DNA from: DYJB01 sp963777165
Lineage (GTDB): Bacteria; Chloroflexota; Anaerolineae; Anaerolineales; E44-bin32
DNA: 64,000 nucleotides
Direction of reading: 5' to 3'
NCBI GenBank assembly: GCA_963777165.1
Contig: CAVZPO010000009.1
Location: forward strand, 50,824-114,823
Of this stretch, positions 36,701-44,960 are shown piece after piece. Below the pieces are notes generated by a model. It saw nothing but the letters and a program-made list of their open reading frames with translations. It had not been told where the DNA came from and ran no database searches. The number at the start of each line of letters is the position of its first letter. Position 1 is the stretch's first letter. Position numbers and translations under genes: made by a program.

Positions 36701-39362
36701 GATCCTGGCCAAGGCGGGTGTGGCCGACCTGGTGGACTATCGCAAGAAGGTCATCCCGACCCTGAAGCCGGACTCACCTTTCCCGGATACGTTCCCCCAC
36801 CTGTTTGTGATCGTCGATGAGTTCGCCGAGATGATTCAGGCGAACCCGGACTACAAGCTGCAGTTCGAACAGATCACACGGCTGGGGCGTGCGTTCGGGG
36901 TGACGCTCATCCTGGCCACGCAGCGGCCATCGGGCGCGGTCACCGATCAGATGAAGGCCAACATGAAGTTCCGCCTGTGTTTGAGGGTGGAGACGACGGA
37001 CGACAGCCGGGAGATGCTGGGTCGGAACGACGCCGCCACGTTGCCGGGAATCCCTGGCCGCGGCTACCTGCAGGTGGGCGGCGGCCCGGTGGGTGAATTT
37101 CAGGCCGCCTACTCGGGTGCGTCGTATGACGTCAGCCGGCCGGACCCGGCGTACTCGCCCGAAGAGATCCTCGAGGTGCTCGAGAAGCAGAACGACCCGC
37201 CGCGATCTTTTCTCGGCTGGCTGGTGGGAGCCCTGGCGGCTGAGTCGAAGCGGCAGGGGATCCCGCCGCAGTTCAAGCCGTGGCCCGATCCGCTTCCGAC
37301 CGTGCTCCCCCTGAACGGCCCGATCGATGCTACCTACATCTTCAAGGACCCGGCGATCCCAAGCGTCGTCCTTGCCCCGGCTGTCCAGAAGTGGATGGAG
37401 GCCGCCGATTCCAACCCGCTCTGGGAGCCGTTCGTCTGGAAGACGGGGCCGATGCCGGTCGAGGCGACGATGGGGGTGATCGACAACCCCTTCCTCGCCC
37501 AGCAGCGCCTGCTCACCGTCGATGTCGCCGGCGATCCGCTCCTGGTCCTCGGCGCCTCCGGCCGCGGCAAGACGACCTTCCTGAAGTCGCTCGTCGTCTG
37601 TCTCGCGGCTCAGCACTCGCCGGCCGAACTGCACTTCTACGTCCTGGATTTCGGTCGCGGGGGCCTCAAGGCTCTTCGGACGCTGCCGCATGTCGCCGGC
37701 GTCGTCGAGGGCAACGAGCCTGATCGAGTCGAGCGCCTGTTCCGCATGATCCGCAACACGATCGATGATCGCCAGCGCAAGCTCCAGGCCTTCGACTCGC
37801 TGGCCGACTACAACGCCGCCAATCCCCAGAGCGCCTTCCCGGCCGTGCTCGTGGTCATCGATAACGTCGCCGAATTCAAGGAAACGTACGAGAACTACCT
37901 GAGCGAGCTGGTCACGCTGGTGCGGGATGGGCGCACCTTCGGCGTGTATTTCGTCATGGCGGCCTCCCTGTTGGGCGACGTGCCCAACAAGCTCTTCAAC
38001 CTGCTGACGCAGCACATCACGTTCACGCAGGCCGACACTTCGGACTACTCGATGATCGTAGGCCGCGGCTGGACGCGGTTCAACGACGTCCCCGGGAGGG
38101 GTCTGGTGGTCGAGATGCTCGACGGCCAGCCGGTGCCGCTCGAGTTCCAGACCGGCGTGCCGACCACGTCCGAGGCGGTCGATCCCTACCGCGATCTGGT
38201 GCAGCGCATGGCGCAGGCCTGGGAGGCGCTGGAAAAGAAGACGCCGGCCCTCAAGGCGAAGCGGCCGAAGTCGGTGGAACCGCTTGCTCTGACGCTCGAT
38301 GTGGCCGGGCTCCTGCCGCCGCTCGGCGAGGGGCAGGCGCAGCTGGCGGCGCCGCTTGGCATCAACGACCTGGACCGCGAGACGACGCTCATCGAGTTTG
38401 GCGCCAAGGGGCCGAACTGGATCGTGGTCGGGCCTCCGGTTTCCGGGAAGACGACCACGCTGCGTTCGCTGGTGCTGTCGCTGGCGCACTGCTACCCCCC
38501 CGATCGGGTGGCCATGATCCTGGTCGATCCGTCGGACGCGGCACGGCGTTTCTTCAACTTCGGTGCCGGCGGCGACAACGCCCTGGACAGGCTCCCCCAC
38601 GTCCTGGCGACGGTGACGAACGCCGAGGAGCTGGATGCGGTCGTCCGGCGCCTGAGCGCCGAATACGACGACGACGTGATCAAGGATCTGCGCGGCAAGC
38701 CGGGGTTCAAGCCGGTGGACAACACGAAGCGCTCGATCTTCGTGATCATCGACCACTACGACGACTCCGAGGTGCTGAATCGCAGCGGCGTCGGCCTGGC
38801 CGGCCTCAGCGTCGTCGGCAAGGGCAAGAATCTTCACTTCGTTATCAGTGGAACGTTGGACATCATGCGCGGGAGCGGCAACGACCTGCGCCGTCGAGTC
38901 GAAAGCTCGCGTTACACCCTGGTGCTCCAGGATGTTGAGCACGTGCGCTACATGGGCATCCGCGGGGATTTCTCCGGGTACAAGGACCTGCCCCCCGGCC
39001 GGGGGTTCCTGGTCAAGGCGGTGCAGGCTCCGCTCGTGCAGATCGCCATGCCGTTTGTCGAAGGCAAGGGCGGCCTGTCCGGAGAGGAACAGCTGGCGCA
39101 AATGATCGGCGCCATCCGATCCAAGTACAAGGGACGCGCCGTCTGGAGCTACACAGCGGGGGACCTGTCGTCCCTGGGCGGGTCCGTCGTGAGCGTTCCG
39201 GAAGGCGCGGCGGCGGCGCCGCAGACCGAGAGCCTGGCGGAGCTGGAGCAGCTCCTGGCCATGCAGCAGCAGATGATGAGCCAGACAATCGAAATCCCTG
39301 AAGCGACCCACCTGGTGAAACCCGGTAAGAAGTCCGACGGCAAGTCAAAGAAGAAGGGCTGA
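30732..39362 (+). CDS. Giant EccC/EssC-like type VII secretion ATPase with seven ATPase cassettes
   Basis: The ATG at 30732 has AGGGG eight bases upstream; the product is 2,876 residues, far above the roughly 1,300-1,500 of EccC or EssC. Residues about 35-80 hold two membrane helices, as in EccC. Seven P-loops follow near residues 546, 931, 1244, 1606, 1914, 2274 and 2567. Numbers 1, 3 and 5 read GTTGSGKSE with Walker B VDEFAEM, the FtsK/SpoIIIE competent form. Numbers 2, 4 and 6 read GASGRGKT/S with Walker B IDNFAEF, IDNFTEF or IDNVAEF, lacking the catalytic Glu. Number 7 reads GPPVSGKTT with FVIIDHYDD. The A-B pair repeats three times, about 680 residues each. It should be the secretion motor for the WXG100 proteins. 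No N-terminal FHA domain is present. Confidence 0.92.
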   Translation: MALEYIDRPPRVQPELITGEVKIPNPPEKQGFGLQSLMGLLVPLISMLAMVFAMGSNNLALIIPMGFAMGASVVFGVFSLRAERQTAAEKEKAYQARLKEMRQEMLGSHNTQRMFFHYNYPDVPALLEIAARRETSRFGSRIWERRPSDRDFGVVRLGIGSRPSTVVYKLENEQASIDGASLNKDARRLATNSEILSEVPITIPLRPVTREKSDEDEKRGNKDMEMEETVSGLFEPPRHSLGVYGKNPTQTADFARAVAAHFCTFHSAQDSRLFVIGHPSSHSSWEWAEWLPHCIVRGIGDDDDSAGAPPSDQLCFSAQSGEVRTFWKRIKRELDQRQVRLNEMKDKEEGEGAAEITLPFLLIIVDLLGEAPENTPLKDVASEDVVATLNRDGPTLGAAVVFLVDEPSKVPGDCQALVEVAAVGEQVVFRYIEAGLNMPRYLGVADLLKPAEARQQFAARLRRLELVRPAGADLPPAVELLQMMSLVAGHRIATVDKIPLQENWAHSLQPENQEWLSVPIGLVSSREARHLVFSAKEDGVHGMIAGTTGSGKSELLMTLVAGLAVRYDPRIINFVLVDFKGGAAFEPFRKLPHVVDILTNVQASAVERMFVAIQAVMEERAVLLARSGAKDLVEYRRKVAPRLGPDDTLPKTFPHLFIIVDEFAEMIVANPDYKAQFESITRLGRAFGVSLLLASQRPAGVVSDQMRANMKLRACLRVESADDSRELLGRADAAFLPNKAGRGYVQVGSDLLQPIQVAWAGAPYTDERTVLLRDVIWLDEEALPAAGASADAPAYSALEISEALGMRPGETPSNVLDWLVGTAAVRAQRDGVPVQTKPWPDPLPEHLSLTDPHDARYLNTDRTLGPERTVVINPVIDAWLNNTADKNLWPPFNWKEPPPLQVDIGLVDNPYRAEQRLLTIDLSTDPLVVFGASGRGKTTFVKTLLTALAVTRSPNELHIYALDFGRGGLKSMKALPHLGASIDASETARVEQMIRMLRNFMNERQDRLSKYASLADHNVKNPKDILSEIVVVIDNFAEFKESFEHLIPELMALVRDGRAFGVFFVITAGTPNDLGGKLYNLLTQRLTFTQAERDVYLDIVGRGARAFENVPGRGLLAVPVRDKILPLEFQVGVPGQPDMMVDVDQFDVYQDIAQRMDRVWTALGGKRPAAELPRSLTLFDLFRMVDKRDIEVLGDLQVQEKWKHSMQPENQEWLRGPIGLISSRDIRTMVFQAQADGVHGMTAGTTGSGKSEMLQTLIAGLAIRYDPRIVNFVLVDYKGGATVEPFRKLPHVVDVATNLEYNAVERIFVAIKAEMDRRAAILAKAGASDLVEYRKKVIPTLKPGSPFPDTFPHLFVVVDEFAEMIQANPDYRLQFEQITRLGRAFGVTLILATQRPSGVVSDQMKANMKFRICLRMETPDDSKELLNKPDAARLPQIAGRGYLQAGTETLTEVQVAWSGAPYTDDQPDPQYPTEIILEALGTSEKPRSTLTWLVGALAADAKRLKIPKQRKPWPDPLPAELPLNRPVDASYLPEVPEDKTVLAPAIVAWVDAASKKPEQAASLWKPFDWKTPLPLKAVIGVMDDPYHSIQRLFAVDVAADPIAVFGASGRGKSTFIKSLVLALAAQHSPRDLHFYAIDFGRGGLRSLRNVPHCGAVIDTVTPDRIEALFRMIRGMMNERQERLANYPSREDYNAQKLDNPDTLLPSAVVAIDNFTEFKENFEYLIPDLISLVRDGRQFGVHFVITATVPAELPAKLYNVLGQRITFTLPDASMYADVVGRTSISLPNLPGRGLAALDGQPLEFHVGVPVIEGEKDPYGRLADKMLAAWEAVGGKRPSAEIPRSITLLEMYQRLEGRRIDLIGDLGIAEQWKRSMKPENQEWLSGALAMVSSKEVRSLVFSAKPGGDGVHGMVAGTTGSGKSELLQTLIAGLAIKYDPRIVNFVLVDYKGGATIEPFRGLPHVVDMATNLEGNAVDRIFVAIKAEMDRRSEILAKAGVADLVDYRKKVIPTLKPDSPFPDTFPHLFVIVDEFAEMIQANPDYKLQFEQITRLGRAFGVTLILATQRPSGAVTDQMKANMKFRLCLRVETTDDSREMLGRNDAATLPGIPGRGYLQVGGGPVGEFQAAYSGASYDVSRPDPAYSPEEILEVLEKQNDPPRSFLGWLVGALAAESKRQGIPPQFKPWPDPLPTVLPLNGPIDATYIFKDPAIPSVVLAPAVQKWMEAADSNPLWEPFVWKTGPMPVEATMGVIDNPFLAQQRLLTVDVAGDPLLVLGASGRGKTTFLKSLVVCLAAQHSPAELHFYVLDFGRGGLKALRTLPHVAGVVEGNEPDRVERLFRMIRNTIDDRQRKLQAFDSLADYNAANPQSAFPAVLVVIDNVAEFKETYENYLSELVTLVRDGRTFGVYFVMAASLLGDVPNKLFNLLTQHITFTQADTSDYSMIVGRGWTRFNDVPGRGLVVEMLDGQPVPLEFQTGVPTTSEAVDPYRDLVQRMAQAWEALEKKTPALKAKRPKSVEPLALTLDVAGLLPPLGEGQAQLAAPLGINDLDRETTLIEFGAKGPNWIVVGPPVSGKTTTLRSLVLSLAHCYPPDRVAMILVDPSDAARRFFNFGAGGDNALDRLPHVLATVTNAEELDAVVRRLSAEYDDDVIKDLRGKPGFKPVDNTKRSIFVIIDHYDDSEVLNRSGVGLAGLSVVGKGKNLHFVISGTLDIMRGSGNDLRRRVESSRYTLVLQDVEHVRYMGIRGDFSGYKDLPPGRGFLVKAVQAPLVQIAMPFVEGKGGLSGEEQLAQMIGAIRSKYKGRAVWSYTAGDLSSLGGSVVSVPEGAAAAPQTESLAELEQLLAMQQQMMSQTIEIPEATHLVKPGKKSDGKSKKKG

Positions 39363-39365
39363 GGC

Positions 39366-39995
39366 ATGGACCGCCGAAATCTCACCCTGGACATCAAGGC
39401 CGACAACATCGGCGCCCGGCGCGTCAACGTGCGCAGCAGCCTGACCGTGGAGAATCTGATCGCCACGATCAAGGATAAGTTCAACCTGGACGGCGAGTTC
39501 CGGTTGACTCTGCAGGGGGCATCCGAACCGCTGGTGCCCGAGACCCCGCTCGACCACGCCGGCGTGGAAGACGACAGCACGCTGCAGTGCGTGCGCGTGA
39601 CCGAGGCGACCGGGACGGTGGATGCCATCCGAGGCGGCGAACGCCACGAATTCAGCAAGGCCTTCAAGCGTGTCTGGCTGGTGGAAGGCAGCACCCTGGC
39701 CGAGTATGATCTCGCGTGGCAGCCAGCCGTCATCGGTCGGAAAGACCACCGCAACCCGATGAACAACCGCCTGCTGGCGGTGGATCTGGAACCGGTCGAG
39801 GAGCTCCCGACGGTTTCCCGCCACCACGCCTGCATCACCGAAAAACGTGGTCAGTTCTTCATCGAGGATATCCAGGGCCGCAACCCGGTGTACCTGGACG
39901 GGACACGGCTACGCGAGGGGTCGCAGCAGCCGCTGACCGCCGGCCATACCATCCAGGTCGGGCGCGTGCGGTTGACCTTCAATCTGATGGGATGA
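39366..39995 (+). CDS. YukD-like ubiquitin-fold / FHA fusion protein
   Basis: The ATG lies three bases after the giant ATPase stop, so the genes are coupled. Residues 1 to about 78 resemble the ubiquitin-like fold of YukD/EsaB (SLTVENLIATIKDKFNL, then DDSTLQCVRV). Residues about 120-207 form an FHA phosphothreonine-binding domain: VIGRKDHR, VSRHHACI, and GRNPVYLDG. EssC-type systems put FHA on the motor and YukD as a separate protein; here the two are joined. The protein probably links the motor to a phosphorylated partner made by the kinases of this locus. Confidence 0.82.
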   Translation: MDRRNLTLDIKADNIGARRVNVRSSLTVENLIATIKDKFNLDGEFRLTLQGASEPLVPETPLDHAGVEDDSTLQCVRVTEATGTVDAIRGGERHEFSKAFKRVWLVEGSTLAEYDLAWQPAVIGRKDHRNPMNNRLLAVDLEPVEELPTVSRHHACITEKRGQFFIEDIQGRNPVYLDGTRLREGSQQPLTAGHTIQVGRVRLTFNLMG

Positions 39996-41952
39996 GATCT
40001 AGGGGCGAGCCGCCGGCTCGCCCCTGCGTCATCCAAGGCCGAAAGGGCGAAGCAGCCGAGAGGCGGATGCTTCGCCCTTTGTTTGTTGCGCGTGCCGCAA
40101 CGGCCGGCGGCGCGGGGTTGCTACGTCGGTCAGGGCGTTGGTGAGGCTGCTCGGGGGTCGCGGCGGACGGTGGCGGTAGGCGGCTGCAGTGGGGGACGGG
40201 CGTGTCGGTGGGTGGCGGTACAGGCGTGTCCGCGGCAGGGGCCGGGCCGGCCCCGCTATCAGATCGTGACGTCGAGGTGGGCAGTGGGGGCGGGGGCACG
40301 TCGCAATAGCGCGCGTCGTCCCGTCCGGCGCCGGTACGCTGAAGCAGAGTCCAGTAGGGCAGTGCGTTCGTTGCGAGGATGGGGCGCGGAGGGTTGGCCC
40401 CGAGCCGGCTCACGTCCAGGGTGACCGACTGACCGGCGGCGATTCCCTCGGAGGTAACCCCGAAATCGGTGCTCAGCGTGCAGGCGCCTTGGAAGCACAG
40501 CGCGGTCAGCGTGGCCTGGTCGGTGTATTCCATCCCCAGACAACCGCGCACCGTCACGACGGCCGGCTGTCCGGCGAGCTCGATCTCGGCGCCATTCGGG
40601 TACGACCCGCTCTGCACGAAGATTCGGCTGCCCTCCAGAAGGCGGAACTGAACCCGCGCATCCGTGACGGCTTTCAACTGGAGCTGCGTGCCGCCATCCA
40701 GATGGATGTCGGCGTTAGCGCCGAATCCGCGGTGGTTCACGGCGATGAACCATGTTCCTGCGGCGGGAACCTGCACCAACCGGCTGTCGTCCAAGAGAAC
40801 CCTCACAAACTGAGGGCCGTCAAACAGCTTGGCGATCTCGCCGGGGACCAGCGTAGGCAGCGGCGTCGGTGTGGACGTGGGTGGCAGGGTGGGGGTATCC
40901 GTCCAGGCCTCGACGGTCTGCGTCTGCCCTAAGCTCTGCGCCACCTGGGTGGCCGTCGCGTTCAAGCCGCGTCGGTTGATGGCGAAGAACCCGGCAAATG
41001 CCAGGACGCTCAAGAGCAGGAGGCCTCCGAGGGGGACGGCGACGGCCAGGGCCACCAGGGCCATGCGCAGCCGCTGGCGGCTCTGCTGGGCCGCCAGCTG
41101 TCCGCGGCGGAGGACGCCACGCGAGGGATCTTCGGTCTGCAGCACGGCGGCGGAGATGTTGTCCGCCAGATCGCCCGCGGGGATTCGACCCAGCGCCGTG
41201 CTGATCAGAGCCTGGGCGGCAGCCTGGCCCTCGTGCGTCTGCAGGGTGAGGGTGATTTCGGCGGGGGTGATCAGCGCCTGGCCGGTCGACGGGGCATTCT
41301 TCATCAGTCCGTCGGAGCACAACAGAATGGAATCGCCGGTCTGCAGCGGAAAGCCGGCGCGCCCGTAGGAATTCGCCTCGCCGTAGTCCGTGGTGCTCAG
41401 GTAGACGCCCTGATCCACTTGCAGCGCCGGGTGGATTCCCAGGGCCCGCATCACCTTGTCGGCGTCGGGATTGGAGGCGGCCGCCTCCGGCGTGAGCTTG
41501 CCGAGCCACACCATCACATTGGCGAAAGTGTGATCGCGTGTGAGCTGCTGGAGGGTCCCGTCGCGGCACAGGTAGATGCGGCTGTCGCCGACGTTGGCGA
41601 TGTGCAGCGTTCGCCCGTCCGCGATCAGGGCCAGCACGATGGTGGAGGCCATGGCCTGCTGGCCTTCCAGGCGTTCGGTTTCAGCGACGACCGCCGCGTT
41701 GGCCGCGCGGACGGCCGCCGTTAGCAGCCGGGGGATCTCGGTGTCCTGGCTGCTGCGCAGGTAGCCGAGGACGGTATCCATGGCTAGCTGGGCGGCGCGC
41801 TCTCCGTGCTCCTCGCCGCCCACGCCGTCGCACACCACGGCCACGTCCAACCGCAGACCGGCGCGGGTGACAAAATGGTCAACGCCGCAGCGGTCCTCGT
41901 TGTACTTCCGACCGCCCGGGTTGCTGTCGCTACCTAGAAGGATATTGGCCAT
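39979..41952 (-). CDS. PP2C-type Ser/Thr phosphatase with TM and FecR-like outer domain
   Basis: Residues 1 to about 255 are a PP2C phosphatase with the metal-binding motifs KYNEDRC, CDGVGGEEHGE, GDSRIYL, CSDGLMKN and DNISAAV all intact. A membrane helix follows (residues about 302-327), then a Pro/Thr linker and an outer beta-rich domain (about 370-560) like FecR. The last 90 residues are low-complexity and cover two hairpins, with a 17-base overlap of the FHA gene, so the true end may lie earlier, after a frameshift. It would reverse phosphorylation by the two kinases encoded nearby. It is last in a leftward operon. Confidence 0.85.
   Translation of the reverse strand: MANILLGSDSNPGGRKYNEDRCGVDHFVTRAGLRLDVAVVCDGVGGEEHGERAAQLAMDTVLGYLRSSQDTEIPRLLTAAVRAANAAVVAETERLEGQQAMASTIVLALIADGRTLHIANVGDSRIYLCRDGTLQQLTRDHTFANVMVWLGKLTPEAAASNPDADKVMRALGIHPALQVDQGVYLSTTDYGEANSYGRAGFPLQTGDSILLCSDGLMKNAPSTGQALITPAEITLTLQTHEGQAAAQALISTALGRIPAGDLADNISAAVLQTEDPSRGVLRRGQLAAQQSRQRLRMALVALAVAVPLGGLLLLSVLAFAGFFAINRRGLNATATQVAQSLGQTQTVEAWTDTPTLPPTSTPTPLPTLVPGEIAKLFDGPQFVRVLLDDSRLVQVPAAGTWFIAVNHRGFGANADIHLDGGTQLQLKAVTDARVQFRLLEGSRIFVQSGSYPNGAEIELAGQPAVVTVRGCLGMEYTDQATLTALCFQGACTLSTDFGVTSEGIAAGQSVTLDVSRLGANPPRPILATNALPYWTLLQRTGAGRDDARYCDVPPPPLPTSTSRSDSGAGPAPAADTPVPPPTDTPVPHCSRLPPPSAATPEQPHQRPDRRSNPAPPAVAARATNKGRSIRLSAASPFRPWMTQGRAGGSPLDLIPSD
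40001..40025. terminator. Hairpin between convergent FHA and PP2C genes
   Basis: An 11-bp perfect stem (AGGGGCGAGCC and its complement) with a 3-base loop begins six bases after the FHA gene's stop. Confidence 0.65.
40042..40080 (+). terminator. Rho-independent-like terminator
   Basis: A perfect 13-bp stem (AAAGGGCGAAGCA and its complement) encloses a 13-base loop and is followed by GTTTGTTG. It fits termination of the ATPase-FHA transcript. Confidence 0.7.
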
Positions 41953-42017
41953 GTTGGCTCATGGGCGCCCACCGGCCATCCAGAAAACGGCCGGGGTCTC
42001 GGGCAGCCGCGCTTCCC

Positions 42018-43990
42018 TCAGTCCGCGTAGCCGGCAAAATGATCATCGTCCGCCGGGGGCTCGTCTAAGATTCGGGTGCGGTCGTCTGCGACTCCGCTGT
42101 ACTTGAGCTCACCCGGTTCATTCACCGGGTTGAAGCGCATCTTGACCCCTCGACGGCCCATGTCCCCGAGCACAATCTCGTCGTTGTCGGCCAGCACCAC
42201 CGGATCGTTGGACGGGATGGCCCGGCCGTTCAGCCTCGTCCCGGCGCTGGAACCGTTGTCGGTAAGCTTGAAGGTCTGGCCGTCCTTCTGGACGGTGCAG
42301 TGGATCCGGCTGACCGAGCTCTCCACATCGGCGTAGAAGTTGATGTCCGTCGTCTCGGGGTTCCGACCGATCACGGTGGTGGGCTTGACAACGTTGATCG
42401 CCTCGCCGATCAGGCCCTTCGGCCCCTCCAACACCGTGAGGGTTGCCAGAACCTGATCCCTCATCGCCCGGCCGGCAAGGAGGGTATGCATCGGCTCGGC
42501 GGGAACGGGGCGGGCGGCGGGCGCCGCGCGCTGCGGAGTCCGCTTTCGGAAGTAGCAGGAAGCCTCCACCAAGGCGACCAACAACACGGCGGACACGCAT
42601 AGCAGATCCGAAGACCCCCAACGCACCGAGCGTGTACGTCAGCCCGCGAGCGGGGGGGCGGCGAGACTTCGACCACCACGGAGGTCTGCGCGGAGACCTC
42701 AAGACCGAGCGAGTCCACGAGCCTGAGTTCCAAAGTCACCGGGTTGGAGCCCACCGTGGAGATCTGCGAGAAATCTGCCTCAAATTCCGCCTGCGTGGCG
42801 CCTGGGGCAGGGGGGGCGATCGCCTGGGAGGCGCCGTCGATCAGCAAGTCCGCAGAACGGAAACTGCGCGGAAAGCCGTCGGGGAAAGAGACACTCGCCA
42901 CGACCTTGACCTTGGTCGGGTCGTAGACGGGCGCGCCCCCCGAATCGAGGTGGGCCTCCCGTTGGATGACGGTGCCCTCCGCAGGTTCCACCAGGTTCAC
43001 GATGGGCGGCTGCGGTGAGACCTCGTAGTTGCCGATGATCCCCTCGGTCGGCACGTCACGGGTATTGGCCGTGATGATGCGCGGGCCGGGAGCGGCCAGG
43101 ATGCTCTGGTAGCTGATCGTGTAGTAGAGGCGCTGGGTGTTGATCTCCCGGTATGTGTCCTCGGCGAGGGACCCGGCGGTCGCGCGTTGCAGGGCCGTAT
43201 ACCTGCCGTTGGAGATCTCGGCCAGGATCTCGAGTGGCTCCTTGTTGGATTGTCCAAGGTCGGTCGAAAGGACGTAGATGGAAATGTACTCCGACTTCGC
43301 CTGGTTGGCCTGGTTCTGCGCCGCGACGACGGCCACCGCCCGCGCCGGGTCTTCAATGGAGCGCGTGATCAGGAGGATCACCGCGGGCTGGCGGCCGGGG
43401 ATGGGTACGAGTTTGCCCATCTCGGCAATGGCATCGGCCACGCCTTCCAGTCCCTTGGTCGAGTTTTGGCTGCGCCGCACCTCAAACGGGTAGTTGGCCA
43501 ACCACGTCGTCAGATCCGCGCCCTGCTGGGTCGGGCCGAGGCGGGGTTCGGTGCGGTCGGTGTTGAGGTTCTCCCGCACCATCACTTCCACCTGGTCCAG
43601 GCCGTCTACGAAGACGCCGCTGTCGAGCAGGGCGCTGAACACTTGCCGTATGTTCTGAGTGCCAAACTCCCTGAAATTCGCCAGGCGGCCGTGATCGATC
43701 AAGAACAGGAAGGTGATCGGACCATCGTCATGCTGCGTCACCTGCACGTTGTCGGCGGGCACTTGCTCGCCGTTTTCGAAGACGGTCAGGTTGGTGTTGC
43801 TCAGTCCGGAAACGACGCGGTTGTTCAAGTCGAGAGCGCGCAACCGCAAGGTCACCGTGGGGAACTGGCTGGCGTCGACGTCGGTGATGAAGAAGGTTGT
43901 GCCTGCTTGCGCCGAGGCAGGCTCGACTGTCGGGAGCAGGGAAAACAGCACGGCGGCTAACACCATGAGACGGAAGTGCAAGGTCTTCAT
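42018..43990 (-). CDS. vWA-TM-FHA protein 2 (two apparent frameshifts)
   Basis: The gene starts at the ATG at 43990 with GGAG upstream and a signal peptide (MKTLHFRLMVLAAVLF). The outer part is a von Willebrand A-like domain, though the metal site is not conserved (FLFLIDHGRLANF). A beta-rich part follows. Two frame changes occur, near the seven-base C/G run at about 42650 and near 42600, after which a membrane helix (SAVLLVALVEASCYF) and a C-terminal FHA domain (TTVIGRNPE, SSVSRIHCTV, TRLNGRA) are read. The parts match one vWA-TM-FHA protein whose breaks may be sequence errors. It lies in the leftward operon between the glycine-tailed WXG100 gene and PP2C. Confidence 0.72.
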
Positions 43991-44338
43991 CACGTTGCTC
44001 CGGGGGTATGGTTTCCTAAAGTCTTGCTGAGGCGGAGTCCTCGCTCTGCGACGCGCGGCCCAGCCCTTGGGATTGAGACTCACACTTCCGCTTCGCCTGC
44101 GCCAGAGTGAGGGCTTCGCCACGCTGTGCTGCACAGACGATCTAATGCTGCAACGTCTGCCCTCGGTGCCAGAGACGCAGGATACGACGACGCACTGCGC
44201 TCCGGGCGCCGCCGGCGCCCGCCGCCTCGCGGGAAGGTTCGACCAGAGAAAGCTGGCAGGAATGCTCGCGCTTCCGTCCGGCTCGCTGCGTTCTTTGCGG
44301 CGAAGATGCAAAGAGGGCAGGAGCCCTGATCTGGACCG
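43991..44338. other. Intergenic gap within the leftward operon
   Basis: About 350 bases with no supported gene. Short frames on both strands lack recognisable motifs. Confidence 0.4.
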
Positions 44339-44938
44339 TCACCTGGTGCTACTGGTCCCACCGGATGGTGCCGAGGGGTTTCCTCGGGCGGGCTTCTCCT
44401 GCTTGAAGCCAATCTCGCCGTCCCACGAGCCGCCACCTCCGCCGCCTGCGCCTCCTCCGCCAGCCCCTCCCCCGGAGCCGCCCCCGCCCCCGCCCGAAGC
44501 GGGTTTCTCAGGTGTCTTCGAGCTAGCTGCGCCCTTTCCGCCGCCTGCGCCCCCTGCGGCAGCGGCCCCGACAGCGGCCCCGGCAGCGGCCCCGAGGCTG
44601 CCGATTTCAACGGTGATGCTGGCGTCGAAAGAACCCAACATACCGGAGAACAGCCCGCCAATGGTTTGTTCCGCCTCATGCAGAAGCCGCTCGATCGCCT
44701 TCATGACGCTCGAGCCCATCTCCAAAGCCTTCAGCAGTCGCTCCATCGACGGCATCACCTGGGACTCCATCTCGCGGTAGAAGGCATTGGCCCCTTCGCC
44801 GAACCAGTCGCCACCCTTCAGCACCTCGATCGTGCGCTTGAGGCTGTCGATGCTGCGCTTGACGTGGGCCGCTTCCTGCTGGAATCTCTTTGAGATCTCA
44901 GGCATCTTGTCGTAGTCTGCGTGAATGATGATGTTCAT
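44339..44938 (-). CDS. WXG100 protein with glycine-rich tail
   Basis: Residues 1 to about 105 are a WXG100 hairpin closely related to protein 1 (both have GGDWFGEGA and MPSMxxLxKxL). The remaining 95 residues are a low-complexity Ala/Gly-rich tail including long glycine runs, ending in a charged Pro/Ser region. At 199 residues it is twice the usual length. It lies 22 bases downstream of the vWA-FHA protein 1 gene. The tail could be a flexible linker, a surface or fibre-like extension, or carry the secretion cue; its role is unknown. Confidence 0.82.
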   Translation of the reverse strand: MNIIIHADYDKMPEISKRFQQEAAHVKRSIDSLKRTIEVLKGGDWFGEGANAFYREMESQVMPSMERLLKALEMGSSVMKAIERLLHEAEQTIGGLFSGMLGSFDASITVEIGSLGAAAGAAVGAAAAGGAGGGKGAASSKTPEKPASGGGGGGSGGGAGGGGAGGGGGGSWDGEIGFKQEKPARGNPSAPSGGTSSTR

Positions 44939-44960
44939 GATCTCCTGCCTTTCCTGCGAT

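Noticed and set aside
36774..39311. 845-residue open frame on the minus strand
   Set aside because: Same reason: antisense to cassettes 5-7 of the ATPase, no motifs, no ribosome site.
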